Source of the DNA: an uncultured Phycisphaerales bacterium
Lineage (GTDB): Bacteria; Planctomycetota; Phycisphaerae; WQYP01
Reading direction: 5' to 3'
NCBI GenBank assembly: GCA_903868035.1
Contig: CAIPTQ010000045.1
Coordinates: 1-13,436, forward strand
Length of the DNA: 13,436 bases
The notes under the pieces are model-generated. The model saw only the letters and a list, made by a program, of their open reading frames with translations. It did not search any database and was not told the DNA's origin. Below, in pieces: positions 1-5,955 of this stretch. How positions within the stretch are numbered: the stretch's first letter is position 1; each line of letters begins with the position of its first letter. The position numbers were made by a program, and so were the translations under genes.

Positions 1-231
1 CGCCGGAATGTCCATCTTGATCCGCTTGCGTGCCGCCCCCGCGTCCTCAATCACAATCGTCGCCTTGGGCAGCTTGTCTTCTTCCTCCGCCGCCGCCGTG
101 CCGCCTTCCACCTGCGCCTCCGGTGTCACCGCTTCCTGCGGCACTACCTGCGGCACTTCCGCCTGCGCCTCTTCCTGCTTCGCCACTTCTTGCTTCTCTA
201 CTTCTTGCTTCTGGTTCTGCACTTCCGACAT
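1..231 (-). CDS. tig: Trigger factor, N-terminal part (runs off left edge)
   Basis: This is the first 77 codons of a minus-strand gene with ATG at 231-229; the reading frame is open to the window edge. Residues 1 to about 52 are acidic and Gln/Glu-rich with a KQEV-type five-residue near repeat (15-nt period around 185-212), probably a flexible or coiled-coil extension. From about residue 55 the sequence KATIVIEDAGAARKRIKMDI resembles the start of the trigger factor ribosome-binding domain (pattern V-x-V-E-D-x-G-x-x-R-K-x-x-x-V-x-I-P). Trigger factor is a ribosome-associated chaperone and peptidyl-prolyl isomerase that meets nascent chains at the exit tunnel. A weak AGGGA ribosome binding site lies about 9 nt before the ATG. 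It is divergent from nrdJ across a 1 kb gap. The family call rests on a short stretch, because the PPIase and C-terminal domains lie outside the window. Confidence 0.72.
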   Translation of the reverse strand, partial: MSEVQNQKQEVEKQEVAKQEEAQAEVPQVVPQEAVTPEAQVEGGTAAAEEEDKLPKATIVIEDAGAARKRIKMDIPA

Positions 232-305
232 GAGTCACGATCCCTTTGGAAAAAAAGGTTCCTGATCGGCCCGGCGACAAATTTTTGCGGAAATGCAAAA
301 ACACC

Positions 306-412
306 ATCGGCCAAACCGCCAGGCGTCAGGTGCCTTGTGTTCCTTGCGGAAGCAGTTTGGCCGATCCACTCGTCGCGACCAACGCCTGGTGATACAACCG
401 GTATCTCGCGAC
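306..412. repeat. Nested inverted-repeat cluster upstream of tig
   Basis: A perfect 11-bp inverted repeat pairs 306-316 (ATCGGCCAAAC) with 355-365. An 8-bp pair joins 319-326 (CCAGGCGT) to 382-389. A 7-bp pair joins 372-378 (GTCGCGA) to 406-412. Inside the last pair sit two small hairpins: ACCA/TGGT (378-390) and GATAC-aaccg-GTATC (391-405). The 372-412 part could form a three-way junction. It lies in the likely 5' untranslated region of tig, so it may act as RNA structure or be a relic of palindromic elements. Confidence 0.5.
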
Positions 413-421
413 AGCGCCCCA

Positions 422-447
422 GTGGTGCCGACGCCTTCGTCGGCTTT
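422..447 (+). repeat. Dispersed palindromic repeat, copy 1
   Basis: The core GCCGACG-cctt-CGTCGGC (428-445) is a perfect 7-bp stem with a 4-nt loop, preceded by GTGGT and followed by TT. The same arrangement, GTGGTGCCGACGCC followed by TCGTCGGCTTT, recurs on the minus strand at 8348-8384, where 11 extra bases duplicate the CCGACGCC part. The two copies are therefore related dispersed elements rather than two chance hairpins. Confidence 0.55.
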
Positions 448-668
448 CACAGGGATTGGTAAGTCTACCAAAGCCTCCGCAAAAATCAAAACGCAAAAAA
501 ATACGCGCCCATAAGCAGGTGCCGCCCAAGAGTTATGCGAGCGATTTTACACCTAACAAAATACTATTTTTGCGCCAAAATTCCTTAACCCGCGCCATTT
601 TTTGCTTTTTTTTCACACGTCCCATAAAAAATCGCCACCACCACCAGTAGATGCACCAAATTCCATGC

Positions 669-695
669 ACCACAAGTGTCCGTGTGACTTGTGGT
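669..695. repeat. 9-bp inverted repeat in AT-rich intergenic DNA
   Basis: ACCACAAGT at 669-677 and ACTTGTGGT at 687-695 are perfect inverted repeats with a 9-nt spacer. The repeat sits 6 bp before a DnaA-box match and about 45 bp before a TTGACA element, so an operator or regulator-binding site is possible. A hairpin with no following U-run is less likely to be a terminator. Confidence 0.4.
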
Positions 696-700
696 TAGGA

Positions 701-709
701 TGTGGATAA
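701..709 (-). promoter_or_regulatory. DnaA-box match
   Basis: TGTGGATAA is the reverse complement of TTATCCACA, a perfect match to the DnaA consensus TTATNCACA. It lies in AT-rich DNA about 530 bp before nrdJ. A second perfect match is at 989-997. Binding is inferred from the consensus only. Confidence 0.45.
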
Positions 710-740
710 GATGTTTGTCAAGATTTAGTAAAATTGGCTG

Positions 741-768
741 TTGACACCACCAGTAATAGTGGTATTTT
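741..768 (+). promoter_or_regulatory. Sigma-70-like promoter with dyad in the spacer
   Basis: TTGACA (741-746, perfect -35) is separated by 16 bp from TATTTT (763-768, 4 of 6 for -10). The spacer holds the imperfect dyad CCAGTAATAGTGG (750-762), which looks like a repressor site. Transcription would start near 775, giving nrdJ a leader of about 470 nt or making a separate transcript from the unexplained 775-1060 stretch. Confidence 0.4.
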
Positions 769-988
769 GGGATTTACCGCTCAAGGAACGAGCGCTGCCC
801 GCCCGATCTGCTATAAACGGGCTTTGTGACACAACGGCACGGAAGCCCCATTCTGAAGATCGCGGACACGACCCCAGGTCTTGTCCTAAAATTCGCAGGC
901 ACACATGGCTATCCTCGGCGATCATCATTTCGGAACTCTCGTCCCCACCAGGACTTATAGCCAAAACGCAAACCACCCCCACTACAAA

Positions 989-997
989 TTATTCACA
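989..997 (+). promoter_or_regulatory. DnaA-box match
   Basis: TTATTCACA matches TTATNCACA perfectly and is inverted relative to the match at 701-709. It lies about 70 bp upstream of the best nrdJ promoter candidate, a position from which DnaA could influence nrdJ transcription. Confidence 0.45.
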
Positions 998-1064
998 AAA
1001 ATCAACACCCCCGCTATTAATCCCAATTTTTTCAGAAAAAACGAACAAAATCCTAATTCGAGTA

Positions 1065-1093
1065 GTGACAATCAGATAGGTCTTTGTTAGGAT
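1065..1093 (+). promoter_or_regulatory. Likely nrdJ promoter with extended -10
   Basis: GTGACA (1065-1070, 5 of 6 for -35), a 17-bp spacer, then TAGGAT (1088-1093, 4 of 6), preceded by TG one base upstream (TGT-TAGGAT), which is the extended -10 form. Transcription would begin near 1100 and leave a leader of about 140 nt before nrdJ. Confidence 0.45.
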
Positions 1094-1099
1094 AGCACA

Positions 1100-1242
1100 A
1101 CAGTCCATCAGCGCCGTGGCGGAGCATTTCAGGCGCTGTGAACATTTGGCACGGAAACGAATAACGGCCGTCAGGATGGAGTCCAACCGGCCTCGAGGGT
1201 TCGCGCTTTTGGAGCGCCACTGCACGGAAGCAAGGAGCATAA
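1100..1242 (+). promoter_or_regulatory. Structured nrdJ 5' leader and ribosome binding site
   Basis: Three short inverted repeats follow one another: CAGCGCC/GGCGCTG (1109-1115 with 1132-1138), GGCCG/CGGCC (1166-1170 with 1188-1192) and GCGCT/AGCGC (1203-1207 with 1213-1217). The third ends about 15 nt before AAGGAG (1232-1237), a strong ribosome binding site 5 nt before the nrdJ ATG. The arrangement could allow control in the leader. I could not match it to the cobalamin riboswitch core. Confidence 0.35.
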
Positions 1243-3198
1243 ATGAAGATCACACGACGGTTTACGAAAACAGGCGCCGACGTCTACGCAACCCTGAAAT
1301 GGGAAAAACGCACCAGCCGCATCATGCACACCGACGGCACGGTGGTTTTTGAGATGAAAGACGCCGAAATCCCCGCCGACTGGAGCCAACTCGCCACGGA
1401 CATCGTGGTTTCCAAGTATTTCCGCAAAGCCGGGGTGCCGCAGTTCCATGCCGACGGCACCCCCGTGCTCGACGACCAGGGCAAACAAAAAACGGGGCCG
1501 GAGAAATCCGTCCGGCAAGTCGTCCACCGCCTGGCCGGCTGCTGGACGCACTGGGGCAAACAATACGGGTACTTCAACAGCGACGAGGATGCCCAGGCGT
1601 TTTATGACGAAATGGCGTACATGCTGCTTACGCAGATGGCCGCGCCCAATTCGCCGCAGTGGTTCAACACGGGGCTGAATTACGCCTACGGGCTGACGGG
1701 GCCATCGCAGGGGCATTGGCATGTGAACCCTGCGACGGGGCAGTTGGAGCAGACCAAGGATGCCTACACGCATCCGCAGCCCCACGCCTGCTTCATCCAG
1801 AGCGTCGATGACGACCTCGTCAACGAGGGCGGCATCATGGACCTCTGGACCCGCGAGGCGCGGCTGTTCAAGTACGGCTCGGGCACGGGGACGAATTTCT
1901 CCAAGGTGCGCGGCGAGAATGAGTCGCTGTCGGGCGGGGGCAAGTCGTCGGGCCTGATGTCGTTTTTGAAAATCGGCGACCGGGCGGCTGGGGCGATCAA
2001 ATCCGGCGGCACCACGCGGCGGGCGGCCAAGATGGTCTGCCTGAACCTGGATCACCCGGACATCGAGGAGTTCATCAACTGGAAGGTGCGCGAGGAGATC
2101 AAGGTCGCGTGCCTGGTGGAGGGGCTCAAGCACCTGCCCAAGGAGCAGCAGGAAATCGCCAAGCAGATGAAGCTCAAGCTGGACTACGACTTCAACGGCG
2201 AGGCATACATCACCGTCAGCGGGCAGAACTCGAACAATTCCGTGCGCGTGCCCAACAAGTTCATCAAGGCCGTGGAAGAGGACAGCGACTGGTGTACGAC
2301 CCGACGGAAGGACGGCAAGATTCACAAGACCATGAAGGCCCGGGATTTGTGGAAGCAGATCAGCTACGCGGCGTGGCGCTGTGCCGACCCGGGCGTGCAG
2401 TTCGACGACACGTTCAACGAATGGCACACCTGCCCGCAGTCGGGGCGGATCAACGCGACCAATCCGTGCAGCGAATATGCGTTCCTGGACAACACGGCGT
2501 GCAACCTGGCGTCGATCAACCTGATGAAGCTGTACGACGAGGAGACGCAAAGCTTTGACATCGAAGGCTTTAAGCACGCGTGCCGGCTGTGGACGATGGC
2601 GCTGGAGATCAGCGTGCTGATGGCGGCGTATCCGAGCCGGGAGATCGCGCGGCTGAGCTACGAATTCCGCACGTTGGGGCTGGGCTACGCCAACCTGGGC
2701 ACGCTGCTGATGGTGTCGGGGATTCCGTACGATTCGGACACGGGCCGGGCGGTGTGCGGGGCGGTCAGCGCGCTGCTGACGGGCGAAAGCTACGCGACCT
2801 CGGCGGAGATGGCCCGGGAGCTCGGGACGTTCGCCGGATACCGCAAGAACCGCGCGGACATGCTGCGGGTGATGCGGAACCACCGGGCGGCGGCGTACAA
2901 TGACGCATCGTCATACGAGAATCTGACGGTCAAGCCCATGGGGATCGACGCGGGCCAGTTCAACGGCAAGCATCCCCACAGCGCCAGCCTGTTGCAGGCG
3001 GCGCGGGAATGCTGGGACCGGGCGGTGGCGCTGGGCGAACAATACGGCTACCGCAACGCCCAGGTCACGTGCGTGGCGCCCACGGGAACCATAGGCTTGT
3101 TGATGGATTGCGACACCACCGGCGTCGAGCCGGACTTCGCGCTGGTCAAGCACAAAAAGCTCGCCGGCGGGGGCGTGCTGTTCATCGCCAACCAGTAG
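1243..3198 (+). CDS. nrdJ: B12-dependent (class II) ribonucleotide reductase, N-terminal and catalytic part, ended by an in-frame amber codon
   Basis: NrdJ reduces ribonucleotides to deoxyribonucleotides using adenosylcobalamin to make the thiyl radical. The ATG at 1243 follows AAGGAG by 5 nt. Residues 1 to about 130 are the class II N-terminal domain, followed by the catalytic barrel. Seen directly: C183 in HACFIQSV (first redox cysteine), the finger loop NPCSE with N407, C409 (thiyl radical site) and E411, C420 in CNLASINL (second redox cysteine), and the conserved APTGTIGLLMDCDTTGVEPD stretch near residue 620. The frame stops at TAG 3196-3198 (codon 652), just after FIANQ. The same frame continues with VKYALRNLGY, as expected for an intact protein. 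Intact class II enzymes of this type have about 1,000-1,200 residues; reading through gives 1,168. Codon use looks normal on both sides. It is either a point-mutated gene, a sequencing error or a suppressed stop. The fragment alone lacks the end of the barrel. Confidence 0.9.
   Translation: MKITRRFTKTGADVYATLKWEKRTSRIMHTDGTVVFEMKDAEIPADWSQLATDIVVSKYFRKAGVPQFHADGTPVLDDQGKQKTGPEKSVRQVVHRLAGCWTHWGKQYGYFNSDEDAQAFYDEMAYMLLTQMAAPNSPQWFNTGLNYAYGLTGPSQGHWHVNPATGQLEQTKDAYTHPQPHACFIQSVDDDLVNEGGIMDLWTREARLFKYGSGTGTNFSKVRGENESLSGGGKSSGLMSFLKIGDRAAGAIKSGGTTRRAAKMVCLNLDHPDIEEFINWKVREEIKVACLVEGLKHLPKEQQEIAKQMKLKLDYDFNGEAYITVSGQNSNNSVRVPNKFIKAVEEDSDWCTTRRKDGKIHKTMKARDLWKQISYAAWRCADPGVQFDDTFNEWHTCPQSGRINATNPCSEYAFLDNTACNLASINLMKLYDEETQSFDIEGFKHACRLWTMALEISVLMAAYPSREIARLSYEFRTLGLGYANLGTLLMVSGIPYDSDTGRAVCGAVSALLTGESYATSAEMARELGTFAGYRKNRADMLRVMRNHRAAAYNDASSYENLTVKPMGIDAGQFNGKHPHSASLLQAARECWDRAVALGEQYGYRNAQVTCVAPTGTIGLLMDCDTTGVEPDFALVKHKKLAGGGVLFIANQ
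3196..3198 (+). other. In-frame amber codon interrupting nrdJ
   Basis: TAG lies between CAG (Gln651) and GTC. From memory, related NrdJ proteins have Ser or Thr here (pattern INQ-S/T-V), and a TCG Ser codon becomes TAG by one substitution. No frameshift accompanies it. hpnD and the 3D-domain gene in this window both end in TAG, so a genome-wide reassignment of TAG is unlikely. Confidence 0.8.
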
Positions 3199-3240
3199 GT
3201 CAAATACGCCCTGCGGAACCTGGGCTACACCGAGCATCAG

Positions 3241-4749
3241 GTGGGCGAAATCATTTCATACATGCTGGGGCGCCGCGTGTTCGAGGGCGCCCCGCACATC
3301 AATCAGGAGGTGTTGAAGGCGAAGGGCTTCACGGATGAAGAACTGGCGAAAACTGAAGCTTGCCTGCCTTCAGTTTTTGAGCTGGCCTTCGCCTTTTCAC
3401 CCCGTTCCTTCAGCCCCGCGACGATGCAGCGGCTGGGCCTCGCGCAGGAGCAGTGGTCGAACCCGAAGTTCAACCTGCTCGCGGCCCTGGGCTTCTCGAA
3501 GAAGCAGATGCGCGAGGCCAACGAGTACATCTGCGGCACCCAGACCATCGAGGGCGCCCCCTACCTCAAGCAGGAACACTACGCCGTGTTCGACTGCGCC
3601 AACAAGTGCGGACCCCGGAGCAAGCGGTTCATCCATCACCTGGGCCACATCAAGATGATGGCGGCGGCCCAGCCGTTCATTTCCGGGGCGATCTCCAAGA
3701 CGATCAACATGCCCAACGAAGTCTCCGTCGGGGACATCGCCGAGGCGTACATGGAGTCCTGGAAGCTCTCGCTCAAGTCGGTGGCGCTGTATCGCGACGG
3801 CAGCAAGCTCAGCCAGCCCCTGAACACGAGCGCCGACGACGACACGGCCGACGATCAGGACCTCGATGACCTCAAGGCTATGGAAGGGCCGACTGGGTGC
3901 AAGGCCTGTGGCGATCCCCCGGCCACACCCGCGCCGTCCGTGAAGCAGGCGGACCCAAAGCTGCCCGAGCCGGTGGAGAAGGTGGTGGTGAAGATCGTGG
4001 AGCGGCCCCTGCGCCGGCGCTTGCCGGACACGCGGGCGAGCATCACGCACAAGTTCGACATCATGGGGCACGAGGGGTACATCACGGTGGGGCTGTTTGA
4101 GGACGGCACGCCGGGCGAGGTGTTCATCACGATGGCCAAGCAGGGCTCGACGATCGGCGGGCTGATGGACACGATCGCCACGCTGATTTCGCTGAATTTA
4201 CAGTACGGCGTGCCGCTGGACGCGATCGTGCGGAAGTTCGAGCACATGCGGTTCGAGCCGGCGGGGATGACGACGAATTCGGACATTCCGTTCGCCAAGA
4301 GTTTTGTGGATTACATCGTGCGCTGGATGGGGATGCAGTTCATCCCGGGCTATCGCGCGGCCAACGCCCCGAAGCGCGAGGGATTCACGGAGAACAGTGT
4401 GCCGGCGCCGGTGCCGGAGACTGAGAACGGTCACGGAAGTGGCGGCGAGGGCGTCCTGGCGGGCCGCGAGGCGCTCCGGGAAGCCGTCGCGGGGCACGGA
4501 GGCCCCTCTTCGCCAGATAAGAGCGGCCACGGCAACGGGGGCAATGGCGGCCACGGCGGCCACGAAGTTACGACCCTGGTGGCCGGGCGGAAAGACCTGC
4601 TGCACGAGACGGTGCAGGCCGAGGCGCTGAACGCCTCGATGAGCCGGCTGATGGGTGATGCCCCGACGTGTACGTGCGGGAGCATCACGGTGCGAAACGG
4701 AGCGTGTTATAAATGTTTGAATTGCGGGGCGTCACTGGGGTGCTCGTGA
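3241..4749 (+). CDS. nrdJ: B12-dependent ribonucleotide reductase, C-terminal part (same frame as the upstream part)
   Basis: This completes the enzyme interrupted at 3196-3198; homology starts at 3199 directly after the amber codon. The listed start is a GTG 14 codons later with no clear ribosome binding site, so independent translation is doubtful. Numbering from 3241: residues 1-190 finish the catalytic domain, with the conserved INMPNE (155-160) and SVALYRDGSKLSQPL stretches. An acidic linker and a CKAC motif (C220, C223) follow. Residues about 255-345 form the TSCPD-like domain (VGLFEDGTPGEVFITMAKQG). About 390-450 is a Gly/His/Glu-rich low-complexity linker. The last 28 residues are a zinc ribbon with CTCG, CYKCLNC and a final Cys, which in this family is thought to help re-reduce the active-site disulfide. 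Stop TGA; a terminator follows at 4866. Confidence 0.87.
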   Translation: MGEIISYMLGRRVFEGAPHINQEVLKAKGFTDEELAKTEACLPSVFELAFAFSPRSFSPATMQRLGLAQEQWSNPKFNLLAALGFSKKQMREANEYICGTQTIEGAPYLKQEHYAVFDCANKCGPRSKRFIHHLGHIKMMAAAQPFISGAISKTINMPNEVSVGDIAEAYMESWKLSLKSVALYRDGSKLSQPLNTSADDDTADDQDLDDLKAMEGPTGCKACGDPPATPAPSVKQADPKLPEPVEKVVVKIVERPLRRRLPDTRASITHKFDIMGHEGYITVGLFEDGTPGEVFITMAKQGSTIGGLMDTIATLISLNLQYGVPLDAIVRKFEHMRFEPAGMTTNSDIPFAKSFVDYIVRWMGMQFIPGYRAANAPKREGFTENSVPAPVPETENGHGSGGEGVLAGREALREAVAGHGGPSSPDKSGHGNGGNGGHGGHEVTTLVAGRKDLLHETVQAEALNASMSRLMGDAPTCTCGSITVRNGACYKCLNCGASLGCS

Positions 4750-4768
4750 GCACCTCGGCGCACTGTCA

Positions 4769-4786
4769 CCCCCGGCATGCCGGGGG
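4769..4786. repeat. Perfect 18-bp palindrome after nrdJ
   Basis: CCCCCGGCATGCCGGGGG is its own reverse complement, 19 bp after the nrdJ stop codon. There is no U-run after it, so by itself it is not an intrinsic terminator. It may stabilise the mRNA 3' end or be one of the palindromic repeats scattered at gene borders here. Confidence 0.5.
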
Positions 4787-4865
4787 CCATATGGGGCCCG
4801 GGCGTCGTTCAAGAAGGGATTGACGGACGCATCGGCAAACGGATTTCATCTCCCCTCCCCTCAAG

Positions 4866-4907
4866 AACCCGGGAACGCGTGAACAACGCGTTTCCGGGTT
4901 TTTTTTT
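4866..4907 (+). terminator. Strong rho-independent terminator after nrdJ
   Basis: AACCCGGGAACGCGT (4866-4880) pairs with 4886-4900 over 15 positions with a single G-U pair and a 5-nt loop (GAACA). A run of nine T (4899-4907) overlaps the end of the stem. It ends plus-strand transcription 117 bp beyond the nrdJ stop. On the minus strand only a weak TTCTTG tract follows the stem, so it is probably less effective for the opposing 3D-domain gene. Confidence 0.9.
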
Positions 4908-4971
4908 GGAGTTTGAAGCATCTACGGGCGGAGCAGAATTGGAATTTGAAACAGGCTTCCGTGCTCCACGT

Positions 4972-5029
4972 TTTGCCGGGCGTTTCCACGCCGGGCTAGG
5001 TTTGCCGGGCGTTTCCACGCCGGGCTAGG
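4972..5029. repeat. Two tandem 29-bp repeats overlapping the 3D-gene stop
   Basis: Two identical 29-bp units lie head to tail (4972-5000 and 5001-5029). Each begins TTTGCCGGGC and ends CCGGGCTAGG, and carries GCCGGGC twice around GTTTCCAC. The CTA of the second unit (5025-5027) is the TAG stop of the minus-strand 3D-domain gene, so the array starts exactly at its 3' end. Confidence 0.75.
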
Positions 5030-5609
5030 GTTGGTAAATTTTTACTTGGAGGGTGCGGACGCCCCAGGATTTGGCCTGATTGAAAGTGGGGAGGAGGATG
5101 TCGAGGCGGGGGCCTTTGATGGCGCTGCCGCGGTCGAGCACGGGGACGGCGGCGTTGCCGGCATAGCCGGGGACGATCACCAGGGCGTGCATGGGGATCA
5201 CTGAAGTGTCGGCGGCGACGAGGTGGCCGCCATTGGTGGTGACGGGGAGGCCCGAGGCGGTGGTGGTGCCGTCGAAGGGGAAGGTGCAGCGGCGATCGGG
5301 GGCGTAGGCGGTGACGCGGAGCGTGAGGGTTTGGGTAAAGCGGTATTTTTGGCCCTGATAGAATTTGACGTCCGCCACGCTCGCGGCGCGCACAGGGGTG
5401 AAAGAAGGGGCGGTTGGGACTGGGAAAAATTGCGGCGCGGGTTCGTCGGGGTAGAGTGTGGGCGGGGCGGAGGAAGTTTGGGTATCGGCGGAGAGGGGCC
5501 GGTCACTCAGGTTGAGGAGCAGCGCCAGAACCAGCGCGACCATGGCGGACATGGCCAGCGCGATGCCCAGATCCCAGCCATGGGAATTGTTCCGGCTCAC
5601 GATCCGCAT
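5025..5609 (-). CDS. Membrane-anchored 3D-domain protein (194 aa)
   Basis: The ATG at 5609-5607 is preceded by GGAGA 7 nt upstream, so I prefer it to the in-frame ATG at 5645 or to the open frame reaching 5951, which runs through palindromic DNA. Residues 13-33 form one hydrophobic segment (signal anchor), 40-75 are Pro/Ser/Thr-rich, and 92-194 are the 3D domain, named for three conserved aspartates; here D134 (AADTSVIP), D159 (VLDRGSAIKG) and D170 (GPRLDI). 3D domains form a double-psi beta barrel like the lytic transglycosylase MltA and occur in cell-wall-associated and resuscitation-type proteins, so an extracytoplasmic envelope role is likely. Two cysteines would be needed for a disulfide, but only C108 is seen in the mature region. 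It lies downstream of the transglutaminase on the same strand, 346 bp away, so co-transcription is uncertain. Confidence 0.82.
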   Translation of the reverse strand: MRIVSRNNSHGWDLGIALAMSAMVALVLALLLNLSDRPLSADTQTSSAPPTLYPDEPAPQFFPVPTAPSFTPVRAASVADVKFYQGQKYRFTQTLTLRVTAYAPDRRCTFPFDGTTTASGLPVTTNGGHLVAADTSVIPMHALVIVPGYAGNAAVPVLDRGSAIKGPRLDILLPTFNQAKSWGVRTLQVKIYQP

Positions 5610-5955
5610 GATCTGTCTCCGGCAGGAGCGGGGAATACAGTTCATCCGTGAACCCAAGGCGCGCCGTCCATGATGCGTGCCGCCGGCCTCCCGGGGGAGG
5701 CATGGAAGTATAGCCATGGATAAGAGGCGGGGATGAAGATTCGCAGATGTTGGGGCGGTGGGAGGGCGCAGGAGTTGCGCGGTTTCGGGGGGCGACCCGC
5801 CTACAGGCCGCCTACAAATCCGGAACCCATATGAATCCCGCGCCGCACAGGATCGAACGCGTAGGCCCAGGGATTGCAATCCCTGGGCTTGATGGTCGCG
5901 AGAATCAAATGGAATCCGCCTAAAGGCGGAACTCCAAACGTGGTACTCCAAACGG
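5610..5955. other. 346-bp gap between the transglutaminase and the 3D gene, rich in palindromes
   Basis: No separate gene is supported. An open minus-strand frame to 5951 is continuous with the 3D-domain gene but has no conserved motif and crosses the palindromes. The right part (5865-5954) holds a 24-bp palindrome, a 7-bp stem with a 2-base loop and a 10-bp direct repeat. The part 5790-5820 has two near copies of CGCCTACA. No convincing promoter or terminator was found. Confidence 0.5.
5865..5954. repeat. Palindromic-repeat cluster abutting the transglutaminase stop
   Basis: A perfect 24-bp palindrome spans 5865-5888 (half-site GCCCAGGGATTG). TCCGCCT-aa-AGGCGGA (5915-5930) is a 7-bp stem with a 2-base loop, the same geometry as the ACAGGCT-tt-AGCCTGT repeats near hpnC. 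ACTCCAAACG then occurs twice, at 5931-5940 and 5945-5954, the second ending one base before the reverse-strand stop codon of the transglutaminase gene (5956-5958). Confidence 0.65.

Larger units (their letters stand above)
232..1242. other. 1 kb intergenic region between divergent tig and nrdJ
   Basis: I see no convincing gene here. Short open frames exist, but none has a good ribosome binding site together with a recognisable motif. The left part (306-455) is dense in inverted repeats. The middle (540-1060) is clearly more AT-rich than the rest of the window, with T and A runs near 600 and 1030-1050. It carries a 9-bp inverted repeat (669-695), two DnaA-box matches (701-709, 989-997) and two promoter-like sequences (741-768, 1065-1093). 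The right part (1100-1230) could fold into three short hairpins in the nrdJ leader. The stretch 770-985 has no feature I can name. Confidence 0.6.

Noticed and set aside
741..1079. Plus-strand open frame of 112 codons before nrdJ, and a minus-strand one at 725-982
   Set aside because: The first starts with TTG inside the -35 element; neither has a good ribosome binding site or a recognisable motif.
1216..1222. GCCACTG, seen in cobalamin riboswitches, just before nrdJ
   Set aside because: The other conserved riboswitch parts are not recognisable in the expected order, and the motif lies only about 20 nt before the start codon. A covariance-model search would settle it.
1171..2883. Long minus-strand open frame (570 codons) opposite nrdJ
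   Set aside because: It is a GC-rich antisense shadow: His/Arg/Val-rich with no motif, and it covers the conserved NrdJ catalytic region.
3349..3377. Perfect 10-bp inverted repeat AAAACTGAAG/CTTCAGTTTT inside nrdJ, looking like an inserted palindrome
   Set aside because: As I recall the family, the protein keeps its normal length here, so no insertion is needed; probably chance or local mRNA structure.
5610..5951. N-terminal extension of the 3D-domain protein to 308 residues
   Set aside because: The extra 114 codons cross a palindrome cluster, show no conserved features, and the ATG at 5609 has both a ribosome binding site and a signal anchor directly after it.
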